Of a stretch of DNA of 64,000 bases, positions 34,941 to 48,600 are shown piece by piece (position 1 is the stretch's first letter; each line of letters starts with the position of its first letter). This DNA comes from Chromera velia. Its lineage: Eukaryota; Sar; Chromeraceae. Made by a program: the position numbers and the translations under genes. A model generated the notes under the pieces. The model saw only the letters and a program-made list of their open reading frames with translations. It searched no databases and was not told the origin of the DNA. Location of the stretch: positions 91,768 to 155,767 of the forward strand of contig JAHBMJ010004878.1 of assembly GCA_018398765.1 (NCBI GenBank), in the 5' to 3' direction.

Positions 34941-35865
34941 CTGTTTCACTCTCAGGCTACCAACTGGGAGCAAAAAAACAATTACTGAATGACTGACAGG
35001 GACCCCGATTGCCGGACTGGTGGTGACTCCCTTGTCATAAAAAATGAATTATTATCAGGTAAGCAACACGCAAAGTGTCACCTCGCATGTTCGAGGAGCC
35101 CTCGGGACAGTCAGAACCAACAAACTTAATTGAAGAGAAGGTTTTCGAGTTCCACGACGGAAAAGGGGGCTGGAATTGCTGGATCGAGCCCAGGTTTGAG
35201 AATGGTCTGAGGATGTGTGATCGAGGAGTCGGACCTCAGAAAGTGTCCGATAGATCCCAGACTCGGGAGAGAGATGCATGGAGAGCCGATGAGAGCCGAG
35301 CACGCGCGAGGCGCCGCGATGCATGCATGCATGCAAATATATATATGGCCGCGCCGCCCGCGCGGCGCCGCGCGCGCGCGGCAATCTTTCGCGAATCTTC
35401 GGCGCATGCAGATTTTTCGCTTTCACGGACCTCTCTCATGCACTCTAACGCATGCCATGATCGCTGAAACAGATCGATCTCACACGCAGATCAATGACCA
35501 TCGCAATTTCGACTGTCTCCTTCTCATGCTCCCTCACCATATCTCACCATCCCCCATCCTGCAGGTATATATGATGAAGGTATCAACGTACTGCATCAAT
35601 TCCGTATCACCGCTGGGATCGGCATACATGGTTTCATCGTTCAAGTCGCGCAATGAGGAGTCAGACTGACCCACCAGATACAAGCCTGACGTGGCAAGCA
35701 TGATGCTACTGCACTGTTGTTTCCACAGACTACGTTTCGCCTGCCGATAAGACGCTCGGAATACAATACACGTAGACTGAAGAATTGGTGTGTATCCTCT
35801 CCAATTGCTAGAACGCCGTGATCGATCTCAACAGAGTGCAACAAAAGAGACGGACTGACACGACA
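34941..35865. promoter_or_regulatory. Divergent promoter region between methyltransferase and receptor
   Basis: The 925 bases between two oppositely directed start codons. The centre has a striking block. TGCATGCATGCATGCA lies at 35320-35335, followed by an ATATATATAT run. A palindromic GC stretch follows at 35347-35382, built from GCGCCGC and GCGCGCGC units. This combination (TGCATGCA plus GC palindrome) recurs at 56525-56600 upstream of another gene. The function is inferred from position. Confidence 0.5.
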
Positions 35866-37554
35866 ATGATAAAATTGTGGACAGACGTTTTAGTTATTCT
35901 TTGTTTCCTTTTATGCCTTGATACTCCGGCCGATGCTCAAACAGGTGTGTACAATGTTGGCATCGTGGAAATGGACCGCATCGGGGGGGGCAGACGCAGA
36001 GAGGCAGTCAGAGTCGCGGTCGAAGAACTGCAGTCTGGAAATGTCAGCGAGTATGGCATAGATCTTCCAGACAACATGACCGTCGTTTTGACCCCCATAC
36101 CGCCAGAGTCGTCATCCTCTTCGCCTCCTCCAGTGAGAGGCTGGGGGCCCTCCCAGGCTCTCTTGGATGGGGTAGAAGAGTTCAATGGCTCTGTCATTGT
36201 GGCACCCGCAAGCCGAGAGGTCGGATCGTTCTTGGCACCCGTGTGTGATGCGCTGTCCATTCCCCTCTTCGCCCCAGAACTTCCGGAAAACTTTGGCCTT
36301 CTCACAAACGCATTCCGGATCGGAGCCCCGACCCTGGCGTCTGAGGCACAGGCGATGATGAGGCTGCTGGTGCACTTCCAATGGCACAAGTTTGCCATTG
36401 CGCACAGTGACGATGAATACGGCCGCGACATGGCGGCAGCGCTGCGCACGGCCGCGATTCAAAACACACAGGGGGCGCGAGCAGCTCCTCTGACTGTGCT
36501 TGGGGGTGTGCAGATTGGGTCGTTGAGTCAGAGCGAAGAAGGAAGGTCGACCAGTCAGATGGTGAGAGATCAGCTTGAGTTCCTTCGGGGGAAAAATATC
36601 GACTCGTCCATTTTTTTGGTTGCCTGTTCTTCGACTGCGTGCCTGGACGCCCTTCTGCAGGGGGCCGTGGATGCCGGGGTCTTTGGGCCCATTCAACTCT
36701 GGCCTGTATGGCTGCTTACGTCCGCATCACTGGCGGCTGCAGCGTTCGAGCCAGAGGGCAGGGAGTGGTCGGAGAACTTCCAGTCATACGTGACAGGGTT
36801 CTTTGGATTGTCCCCTGCTCTCCCGAGACAGGGAGAAGGGGGCGAGAGACTCCGACGCTTTGCAACCCAAATAGGGGTTCCCTTCGATCGAATTTTGTAT
36901 CAAGATGTCCTTGCACACGATGCCGTGATGCTAGGGGCCCAGGCGTTCATTCAATCGAGACAGATCGAGGGTGGGAGTCTGCGGCCTTCTCTGTCCGGTT
37001 CTGTTGTGAATGGACTGGCGGGAAGAATTATTGGTGGTAGCCCCATCACAGTCAATGGGGGGTCCGCTCTTGCGTTCGATATCCTGAATGCTCGGGCCCG
37101 GCATGCAGGATCGCGCATGTCAATCAGTTGGGGTCAAGTGGGCAGGGTGACAACTACGGACGTTGTATGGATTGGGGGAGACCAGCCAGCTGGGCAAGTC
37201 GGGGCATGGGGGGGTGAAGAGGGGTTGAACACGACCTTGGTCTTTCCAGGCCGGGGGGAGGGCACGAGTGTGAAACCTCGTGACTGCATTTGGTGTGACA
37301 CTCGGTGTCCGAAGTGCAATTTGGACTTGGAGGTTGTGACCGCTCTGTGGGAGCACCTGACGACCCACAACGAAACGAACAGGAGAGCGTTCGAGCTGTC
37401 CAAACATAGGACTGGAATCCAGTCTGTCCCATGGAACTGGAACCCTCTCAATGTGGACCTGTGCACTGTCAGTCAGTCGAGCAGTGCGATGCGTGCGTCA
37501 TCTATCATCTTCGCTTGATGTTCTCGTCCTTTTTTTTCTTTCTTTCAAAGCATC

Positions 37555-37596
<42 letters not shown>

Positions 37597-40168
37597 AGTC
37601 GAATAGTTTTCAGAATACGTGTGGCCGTGTCTTGTTGAGAGAGAGACGCGCTCCCTCCCATTTGGTTTTTTTCTCTTCTCTCCGTGCCGCATTTTCTGAT
37701 TTTTGTTTTGTCCATTCCAATGCCGGCGAGGGTCTCTTGTTTGTTTTCTCCATCCTTCCGCTTTGAGTTTTTGCTATGCTCCCTTACCGACTCTGTTCTC
37801 TTTCTTTATGTTTTTTCTTCTTTGTGCTGCTTGGCTCTTTGCCTCTTTCCCTGCAGCGATGGCCAGGGGTGATCCTCTGTCACGACGATGGTTACAACCT
37901 GAATCTGGGGGGGATGGGTCAGTCAGTCAGTCCGGCAGTTTGTCCGGCAGTCGCTCTAGAGAGAGAGAGAGAGAGAGCAGCAAGTTCAAGTGTTGTCTTT
38001 TTGTTCCTCCCTCTCGCCTCTCTGCGTGTTCCCCCTCCTCTCTGAACGTATCCCTGCGTACTGGGATGCTGTTTGTTTGCCAAAGTCCTGTGCTTGTGTC
38101 CTTCCTTCCTTCTGTTTGTCTTGTCTGCAGAGCTTCACGGGGAGATATTTCCCTTTCTGGGCAACCTGAGTCATGTCAAGTCTCTGGATCTGTCCCGCAA
38201 CTTCCTGATGGGGCCTTTTCCTTCCATGCTTCCGAACCTGTGCAACTCTTCTCGGACAGATAGCTCTCTCCGAAGCCTGATTCTATCAGATGTATGTCTG
38301 TTCTCTCGCTGCGTGTGTGTATTTGTGTGTGTGCCATATGCAGCCCAGCGCGCTTTCTTGAGGCCTGCCGTTCCTGTATGGTTGCTTCCACCGTTTCTCT
38401 TTCTTGGTTTTACTCGACGGATGTCAACGTTTGCCTCGTCTGCACTTTCGCTCCACTTTTCCTCCCTTCTCCTTTTCCACCTCACCTCGTTTTCTTACGG
38501 ACTTTTTCATTTGTCTGACGTCTTCTCGCATGTACATCCGTGCTTTGCATTCGCTTATCTGCCCGAGTCAAGGCCTCCGTTATCGTCTACTTGTTGTCTC
38601 GGTTGTGGGGGAAAACCATCTGTACATGTTCTTTGCCTCCCTGCTGACCTGCGTGCAGAACGAGCTGAAGGGGACCCTCCACGAGTCTCTGGAGCTCTGT
38701 GTGAACCTCCAGGAGCTCTCTGTTGGACACAACCACTTCACTGGTCGCCTCTCTCCCGGACTGTTCAATCTGACCGAGCTGCGAATGTCAGTCAGTCAGT
38801 CAGTCTGTGCATTCATTGGCTTGTTTCCAATGGGAACTAGTTGTGTTGGTCGAGATAGGAAAACATAAAAAAGTGTGTCATGCGATTGTTTCAGACGAAA
38901 AGCCCGTCCAGTGGACGCTGGATGGTTTGCTCTTCTCCTCTGCCTGCTGCTGCTGCTGCTGTTGCTACAGGTTATCAGTTGAGCACAACAACCTTGTCGG
39001 GGAAATCCCCGACTGCTTCGCGGGGTGCTTCCGTAACCGTCCGCTGATCCCCCACGGGACTCCCTCAGAAGAGCCCCTCACGTCTCCAGACCATGAAGAG
39101 AATGGGGAAGGGGACGAACCTGGGGGGGACAAGGTTTCCTCGGAGGATCGCATTGTCAGTCTGGACGAAGCGAGCTATCGTGGATGGGAAAAGGACGGGC
39201 CATTCTGGTTGAGGGGACTCCTGAAATTAAATTATTTGAGGTTGGGCAGAAATACGTTTGAAGGGAACTTTCCTTCCTCCCTTCAGAGCCTCACACGTCT
39301 CACGTCTATCGAGGTACACAGCAACAAGCTCGTCGGTCGCCTTCCTGATGTTTTTTGGCCTTTCCAATCCCCCCGTATTTCTCTCCGGCTTGAAGAGAAC
39401 AAAAGTCTCGATCCCTCCCTTCCTCTTTCTCTCGCCCACAAACTCAAACACGCCCCCTCCTCTGTCGTCCTCGACGATCGCCTCTTCGGCTGTCCAAGAG
39501 GCGCCAGGGCCCCCAAGGTTACTGAGTGGCGTCAGATGGTTCTTCCTGACACAACGACACAGGTTGATAAAAACGACCCTTCATCGGCACCCTATCAGTG
39601 GGATTCGTGTCAAGTCTGCCATCCGTGTGAGGTGGGCCAGTATTCTGACATACGTCTGTCTGAGTGTGTCTCCTGCCCCGCTGGAACGTTCAGCCCCGTG
39701 AACCATACCCGAAACTTCGTGGAGAGGCACTGTCTCTTTGTCCGGACTCTTCTCAGAGAGAGAGGCCACCATACGATCAATGCAAGTACGTATGACATAG
39801 CGTTCCCTCACGAAGCCACCTTCAGAGACCCGCGCTCCCTCCCAGCAGGGGGGTCCCACCGGAGACTTTCGGAATGGGACCCCTCTTCAGGTTTCGGAAG
39901 TGTGTTCTTCCCAGATGACGATCTCCCTATTGTTGATGATGAGGGGGGGTGGGAGGACTTGAACCGGCTGACGGAAACGAGCGGGAGCGGAATTTGCAGC
40001 AGCTGCCCTCCAGGGCACTTTTCCGACGTCGGCTCTTCGAGATGCCACCGTTGCAGGTCTGTCTGTCTGGCTGTCTGGCTGTCTGTCTGGCTGGCTGGCT
40101 GGCTGGCTGTTTCTTTCTCTCTTACTGTGACTTGTTTCCTCGCGGCCTTTGTGTGTCTCCGTGTCTGT

Positions 40169-40203
<35 letters not shown>

Positions 40204-42584
40204 CATGTGCGTCTCTGACTGACCTCTGCCTGCCTGCGCAGTCCGGGAACTTTCACTGCTGCTGGAGGGATGGGGTGCGACGTGTGCCGAGAAAAAACCT
40301 TTGCGCCGGCCTGGGGTCATACCCATTGTATAAAGGTAGGGCAGATTAGCGAGTCAGGCGAGAGTGGACTGCCTGCCTGTGTGGGCACCCATCTTTCTTT
40401 CTTTATTAATATGAGCCTGGCCGGGTTGGATGGATGGATACTAAAGGGTGACAGGCTGGGGGCAGAGCTTGTAAAAGCACTCGTACTCGCAACCTCATTT
40501 CCTCCTTTTCCTCTCAGTTGTCCCCCCCTTTCTCTGGTTTCCATTACCTTCATCCTTCTATCTTCATTTCTCCCTTTCTTTCTCTGCCTTCTGTCTTGCT
40601 TTTTTTTAAATCCCGACATGCGGCCTGATTCCCATTCTCACAGTTACAGCGATTCCACAAAAACTTCTTTCTCCCCTTCTTTTTTCCATCAGTGTCCCGA
40701 CGGAGCGAATTGCACAGCGGAGGAGCACAGCAGACAAGAGCCAGTGAGCCAACCTGGTTTTTTTCGCTTTCCCGGGCCACGGTACGACAACACGATGTTG
40801 ACTGACATCGGCGTCAATTGTCCGAACGGATTCGACTGGGAGGCCAACAAGTGCAGGCGCAATGCGACTCTCTCGACTTCCTCCATGTCGTTTGGACCGG
40901 ATCCTTCTTCTTCTTCTTCTTCTTCGTCCGACTGGGAAAGTCCGAAACGAACCAGGGGCAGTCTCCGAGCTTTTGCCTCTTCGCTGGCTTCACATGGAGG
41001 AGGTGGAAGATGGGAGGGGATGGGAGGAGGAGAAGAAGAAATTGAAGAGATTGGCAGTCCAGCCCCATTCCACCCAGGCCCCCATGTCCTTTCTGCCTCT
41101 CTGGCTGTCATGGCAGACGACGAAGTGGAGCGAAACCGCAATGTGACCCAATTCGCTTTTGTGCAGTGTCCCCGCAGCTCCACCTGCTTGGGGAACAACG
41201 AGTGCCACAACAATTCGATGGGTCTGTTTGTCTGTCTGTTTGTGTGTCCGTCTGTCTGTTGGCCGTCTGTCTGTAAGAAGGAGGGAAAAGAGAGAAACGT
41301 CCAGTCTGTCTGTCTGCGTATGTGCGTGTGTGCACCTTCTTCGCAGAAGGGCGAAAGAGGGGGCTTCTTTTTTGGTTGCAGAAAGGAAAGGAGAGAAAGT
41401 CACTGGAGGGAGTCATGAGAAGATCGAAATGCTGAGTTGCAAAGACAGTGGGTGGATCTTTGTGTGTTGTTTTTTTGGCCAAGGGCGTGTGTGTGTGTGT
41501 GTGTGTGTGTATGTACTGATTACCTTTATTTCAAACTGAACTCGTTGCTGGTGGATGGTATGGGTGCCTGCCTGCCTGCAGGAATTCTGTGCACCGAGTG
41601 CAAGCCCGGTTTTTCGTCTGCGTACTTCAACAACCCGTGTGAAGCGTGCCCGAGCGCAGAAGTGACATACGTCAAGGCAAGTTGAAGCCGTGAGAGCCGC
41701 AAAGTCGTACGTGCGAACGGATGGGTGCATACATGCATGCATGTATGGAAAGGCGGCTGGATAAATAAATGGCGGGGTGGGTGGGTAGCTGGATGGGTAG
41801 AAAGACGAGCGCACAGGTAGACAGCTGGATGGGTGGATCAATGAACTCAAGGCTGGCGCAAATAGAGCGCAAAGAGGTAAAGAAGTGATTGGACGGCCCT
41901 GCTTTTTTACGTACAGTTTTCATGTTCCTGGGGTGCGGCCATCGTTCAGAAACTGCATGGTCGACCCCTCTCTGTTCTCAATGATCGCCCACCGAAATGT
42001 GCTTCTTTTCTCTCTGTTCTCCTTCCTGATTGTTTTGTTTCTTTTGTGAGTGCAGGTGTTTCTTGTGCCCATTGCCGTCATCGTTCTTGTTACTTTTGTG
42101 GTCAAATATTCTGTGAACGAGGACCAGAAACAGACGAAGTCGGGGAAGGGCAGAAACACCTCCTCGGTGATCATCAAAATCGCCACCACCTGGGTAGAGC
42201 TGACAAGTGCAGCGGTGTTCTTGCTGTACAATGAGGTAAGTCCGCCTTCTGTCCGTCAGTTTGCCTGTCTTTCTTGTTCTGAAAGAAAGGAAGAGAAAAA
42301 GGAACGAAAAGACCATATAGTCTGTCTTTCTTGTCTGTCTTTTCTGTCTATCTGAAGCATATGGTCTTCCCGTATGTCCGTCTCTTTGTCTGCTTTCCGA
42401 TAGAGTAGACAAATTGTAGAGCAATCCGGTCGGGGAACGAGAAAAAAAAGGAATGAAAAAAGATGCGCCGATTTTTGCCCTTCCTGTCGGGATCCTGCAA
42501 CACTCAACCTGTGGTCACACTCTCTTCTGTCTCGTCCGCTTCCCCCCCCCCTGCCGCTGGCTCTGTCTACGTGTGCATGAGTGA

Positions 42585-42645
<61 letters not shown>

Positions 42646-45600
42646 GAAAGAGTGTGTACGGGTTGTGTGGACACTTTTGTATGCCTGCCTCCCTTTACCT
42701 TCTCTCTCCCCCTTTCTGTGCTGCAGGTCGCCAAACTTCCTCAATTTCTGGAACCCTACAACTCGGGGGCCTTCTCTTCGGCCTTCACGCAGTGGCGGTC
42801 GGTGAACACGACTTACACCACTCCCTCTGTTCTGATTCTTCTGGACGACCCGTTCAGGGACCTTTTCGGGCTGCAGTGCCTTCACTCTGCTGCGGGGGGG
42901 AATGTGGAGGACGTGGAAGAGGGACAGAGGCTGAAGCCGGTGCACACACACTTGCTAGTTGCCTTTGCGTTCCCCGCAGTGGCGGCCGGTATGATCTTCG
43001 TCTACCAAACTTTGAAGGCCGCAGTCATCCGCACCCTTCAAAAAAGAAAAGCCGCACAGCAAGCCTTGTTAGATGCACCTCCAGGCTCCCCCCCCGGAGG
43101 CAGCCCGAGAGATGGCCCTGTGGGTATGTCTGTCAGCAGGTCCCCGTCTCCGTCTCCGGGCCCAGACGGGTCCAAATCGAAGGGGGAGGTTGTAGCCTGG
43201 AGGGGTGCGGGAATCGAGAAAGTCAACGCCGCGGGGGGTGCGGGCCTTCATCGATCCATAGCCTCGGAGGTTACGGCTGCAGAGAGAACGAATGGAGGAG
43301 GAAACGGTGTAGATACTGGGGTCTTCTCTACAGCCGCAGAGTATGCCCAGTGTGAGGAAAGTGAAAAGGAACAGCCCCCGTTGCTTGCAGAGACAAACGG
43401 TCACAGCAGAAGGCCGCACGCTTCCTCTTCCTCATTGCACCGGCACCATCCCGGTCTCCTCCCTCCCCTTAGGAGTGACGAAGGTCTTTTGGGAGAAGAC
43501 AATTTGGAAGAGGGGGGGGGGCACGAGAGAGAGAGGGGCGCAGAGGAAGGAGTAAGGAGGGTCCATATGGACACATCGTTCGAGGCTCCGGAGAGAAGAA
43601 GCTCTTGTGCTTCCACTCAACATTTCAGTTTTTCTGCAAGTGCACAGCACGACGGTTTGTATGGCCGCGAGAGAGGGCAGGGTCAAGGAGTGATGTCTGG
43701 TTTTCGTTGGCGTTTGCCTATGGCGCTATTCAATGGAGGCAAAAAGAAAGATGGGGGGAATGTTTTTGAGGGGGGAGGGAAGCAAAGAAGAGGATCGAAA
43801 GCGCTGAAGCAGACTCCAACCCCAGACACCGCCGCTTCGGGAGAGCTTCCTCGTCCTTTGACGGCCTCCTCTTCAGGAAGAGACCGTCAAAGGGGTTTGG
43901 GGAGACGGGGGAAGAGCTTTTTTTCATGTACATGGAAGTCGTTCTGCTCGTGCGTTCGGTGGTGTTGGTATCAAATTCGGCACTGGGAGAGAGTCGACGA
44001 GAGCCTTTTGAAGGGCAGCGACGATGATCACGATCAGGAAAAGAGCATCCTGTCAACTGCTGCGGGACGCACAGTGAACCTCTGGATTATCACCGTGTTC
44101 CTTTTTTATCCGATGATGACGAGGAAGGTCGGTCAGCGAGTATTCCTTCCCGTCGGCTCTTTGCTCTCTTCGTTTGTTCGTAATCATCGAGTGCATCGAG
44201 TGCGTACATTTATTCATTCGAATGTGCTGACGTCGAGTTGTTGTCTGTCTCTCCGCTTTGCTTCAATCTCGTTGCATGAGCAAGTGTCTGACCTGGCCGG
44301 AGGTTGTGGAGTCAACCGGATGGAAGACGAATCTGGATGGCTTTCAGCTGAGTGGATGTGGATTTGGTTAGATGCTGAATGCAGTTTTTGGATAACCTCG
44401 CTTGCACTAGTGGAGAAAAAGGGAGCAACATCTTCAAACACCCTCGTTTGAGGGCTGACCTCTCCTTGTACTGTTTCGGGTAAGTGGAAGTACGTGGGCG
44501 CGTGCGTGGTGGGGGGGGGTAAATGGACGTTTGGGCATTTTTTTTTGTGTCCTGCCTCGGTTGGTTAGTCGTGCTCTGATGGCTGTAGGTCAATTCCCTC
44601 TCCCCTTTCACTCTTTCTTGAGTACTTCGTTTGAACGAATGCCTCTGTGTGTCCGCTCTCTCCTGGTTCGTTTCCCCCTTTCTTTCTCTTCTCTCTTTTT
44701 GTCAAGCCGGCATACATGCGCTCATCCATACCGTATGCGTGCAGCGAAGAGCACTTGCCCTTCTACAGGGTCGCTCTTGCCGGTGTGTTCATCTGGTCGC
44801 TCGGCATTCCTTTAGGATGGTTTCTCGTCCTCAAGAGGAACCGTCTCTACCTCCACGCTCCGATGGTGGGTGAGTCATGTCATGCATGAATCGTCAAAGC
44901 ACCCGGGTGTGCGTGCACCTCCTCCCTCCTCAATACCTGCAGGGTGTTTGCTGCATCCACATCTGTGTCTCGTCCGCGGTCTGTCCGTGCGTACAGGAGT
45001 GCAAGTGGCTGGATCCTTTTTCTCTGGAGTCTGTTAGAGAGTTTTTGATCGAATTGAGCTGGAGGTTTGAGTTGCCAGGACTCCGCTTTGGGCTGTGGCA
45101 CTTCGCACGTTCTAGCTCGTTTCTGATTTCCTCAGCTGCGTTGCAAACGTGTCCATGTTTGCTGCGTGCGTCAGCCGACTTTTGCAGACAGCTTGTCGCC
45201 CTCACCTGACCTCTTGCTGCGTGCGTGCCTGTCTTTCTGTCTGCCTGTTACAGGTGCGATCTCGGTTTGGCTTTCTTTTTGTCGGCTACGAGACAGCATT
45301 CTATTGGTGGTCAGTCAGCCAGGCACTCAGTTGTTTTCCTTTATTTATTTGTTTGTTTATTTGTTTGTTTGTGCCCTTGTTCTTTCTTTCTCTCTCTAGG
45401 TCTGTCCCTCTCTCTCTTTCTCTCTCTCAGTTTTTTCGCTTGGGACTTTTGCGATCTTCCTCGCTGTGTTCCTCTATTTTTATCTTTTTTGGGGGGGAAG
45501 AGGCAGAGTTTCACTCCTTCTGAATGTTTGCAGGGAAGTGTGGACAACACTCCGCAAGGTGCTCGTTGAGCTTCCGATCGTCATTCCTGGAATAGAGATG

Positions 45601-48600
45601 AACGTCATTTACTGCCTCCTTCTGATCATCTCAGTCCTCTCTCTATCCCTCCAAGGTCCGTTCTTCCTTCAGCAGCCAGGCAGGCACAGAGACGTCAGAC
45701 CACTTTGTGTATGCATAGCATCACAAGGCCGCCAAAGTCATTCGCTCTGGGCAAGGTTTGCCCTCGTCCACGTCGATCTTGCTTCCGTGCGGTCTTCCTG
45801 CCGTCGCTTTCTTTCTCATGTGTTCCCTTCTCTTCTGTCCTGTTTCCCCCTCCGCAATGCAGCACACTGCGAGCCGTTCGACAATCGCGCGTTCAAAGTC
45901 TGGTGCGTCTCGTCTTTCTGGCCTTCGTTCGTTTTGTTCTTTTTCTTTTTATTTTGGTGCACCGTATCGTTTCCAACTTACCCTTGCTGTTCTCTTTAAA
46001 GTTGACTCCCTGTCTTTCCCCCCCCCTTCTTCTTGAGCCGGCATGCCCTCGTTTTTCACTTGAATTTTGAGGGGGAGTCTCAATTGAATAAGAAAAAAAA
46101 GAGAGAGAATCTTCAGGCAGGAACTTGTGGTCTGAATTCCTCTCTCCCCCCTTCACTTATTTGCATCTGATGATTTTTTGTGAATTGTTCCTTTTTTCTG
46201 CCTTCTTCTCTGTCTCTCATGAAAGTGTCTGTGTGTCTTCGTTGATGCCTTTGTGTATGTGTGTCCGTCTTTGTTTGCAGTGACAAGCTCGAGTACCACA
46301 GTCTGTGGTCATTCTTCTTCACCCTGATTGCCATCCCTCTGCTCGCCTCGCTCGACCCCAACGACCGTGTGCAGAGGATCGGGGGGTTCTTGCTGCTCTA
46401 CTCCGTTGCGACTATTCACGTGACGTCAGTTGGTTGGTTTCCTTCCTTGCATTCCTTCCGTGCACCTTTCCTCTTTTTGTTTGTATGTGCGTCCCTTGAT
46501 TGGCCTCTGAATCTCTGAATGTTTGTTTGTATGGGGGAGGGGGGATGGATGCACCGGGAAGGGGGGTACGGAATTTTGTTGGGCGATCGATAGGCTCGTC
46601 GACGCTAATTTGTTTGTTTTGGTCTTTGGGCTCTGTTCTATTTCGGCTTCTTTTTTTTTTTTTTCGACTGGTGACTTATTTTCTAGCCCTCCGGGTCGTG
46701 TACCCTGCCCGACCATTTCCTTCCCTTCTTCCATGCAGTCACTCCTTTCTGTCTGTCTTTCTTTTCTTTCTTTCTTTCTTTCTGGATATCAGTGAATGAA
46801 TTCCGATGTTTCTCTTCCTGCAGATTTCTGTTGAGGTGTGCGCTTTGGTTTTTCCGACCGCAACTCCGAAAGTGTTGGAAGAGAGCGCAGACGCCAGCAG
46901 GTGTGCGTTGCTGTCGGTGGAGCTGCTGCGTAAAGCGACCGAAGTACACCGAAGAAGAACGTGTATTCCTCTTTAGAGAGGCCTCTCCCCACGCTTCTTT
47001 GAACGAGAAAGACAAAGAATCGACAGGCGGCGATAGGGCAGGGGGTGGTGGAGTAGGATTGGAGGAGAGGGGCGGCTGTCTTGTGGCAGTGTCTTTCAAA
47101 GACGAAGGACAACATGGAAAAAAGAGTAAAAGCTTCCAGTCGGATGCCGGAAGACTGTCCGGGCGGTCGACGAGTGCGAGCAGTAGGAGGAGGAGGAGAA
47201 TGCGGCAGGGGGGGGTCTGTAAGTGCCGCTGTCTTTTCTGGTTGCAACTTCGAATGATGTGCGACCAACTGTTGTCCAGATTGACCGGAGGCCGCTATCC
47301 GCGTCGCCCTTCTCCCTCCCCGCCGTCCCCCTACTCCCGTTTCTCTGCAGAGGCGGCAGGCCTGGAGGCAGGGCGCCAGCAGGAGTCAGAAAGAGGGGAG
47401 AGAAGAGAAGAAGAATCTGGGGTTGGCGCGGTTGCAGAGGGGACTGGGGCTCAGGGGGAACCGGAAAAGGAAGAAGAAAAGGAAACACCCTTGGAAGAGG
47501 ATGGATCGAGGGAGAGGAAGACGATCAGAAACAGGTCAGGATAAAAAGTTTTGACTTCCTTGGAATATTTTTTCTTCCTTGTTCTCTTCTTATCACCTCC
47601 ATTCGATCGAATTCTTTGTTTCCTTCCTTGCATCCTTTTCCGCCGATTGCCCATGAAATCACTTTGCCGTTCATTTTCTTTCTCTACTCTTCTCTGTTTA
47701 TCTGCCTGTCCTGCCCCTCTCCTCCTTCTTTCAGGTCTTTGGACTCAGATTTGGCTCACGACGATTCCGATAGAGAGGATGATGATGATGATGGTGACGA
47801 GTCGCCTTCCAGCAGGGCCAGTGGGGAGGAAAAGGCGAAAGAACCCTCAAAGGCGATGCTGGCAATCAAATCATTCCTTTGGACGTTGGAGGATGCCTGC
47901 GAGTGGTTCTGCTTCCGTTTGGGTGTGGTGCTGTGCTGCCGGCGACAAGGATGGACTGTGCCTTCCTTCCTGCGTCGCCTGTTGATGCTTGAGCAGCACA
48001 AGGTCTTTCTGCGTGAGGGCAACGTCCTCGACATCTCCCGCCTCTCCGAACCTGAGAAGAGGTTTCTTGCCGTCGTCATTGAGGTAGGTAGGTTGGTAGG
48101 CCAGTAAAGCAAGTTCAGGGTCCAAACAATAGAATGAGCGGTTGATTCGTGGATCACTCGTTCCCTTGTTTTGCCTTTCTTCTCCTGTCCTGCCGGCCGG
48201 CTCTGGGCAGTCATACATGGTCTGCGATCGACACGGCTTTCTTTTCAATCAAGTTGACATTCTCACGCTCGCGCCAGATATACCTTCATTGGCACATATG
48301 CACACAGATCCACGTGTTGATTCACACTCAGTCCTTCCACCGCACCAAACAATGGATATAGAGATGTATGGATGTGCGTTGATGCCGTGTGTCACCAAAC
48401 AAACAAACACCGTTCATGCATGCCTGCAGGACACGGTCTTGCCCCAGTTGCACAAGACGATCGATTCTTTCGACCCCTCTCTGTTGGGAGAGTTTCTTGC
48501 CAGACCCTTCGTGAGACGTGCACTGCTGAAGAACGCTGCGGAGATGAAGATGAAGGTCAAGGCCATCGACCCTTCTTTGCTTGAGGCGGCGACAAGCGGA

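Noticed and set aside
44877-45209. An open stretch starting ECKWLDPFSLESVREF after a GTACAG acceptor in the receptor gene.
   Set aside because: Joining exon 12 to 45254 keeps phase and gives the family sequence APMVRSRFGFLFVGY; the extra piece would break the frame.
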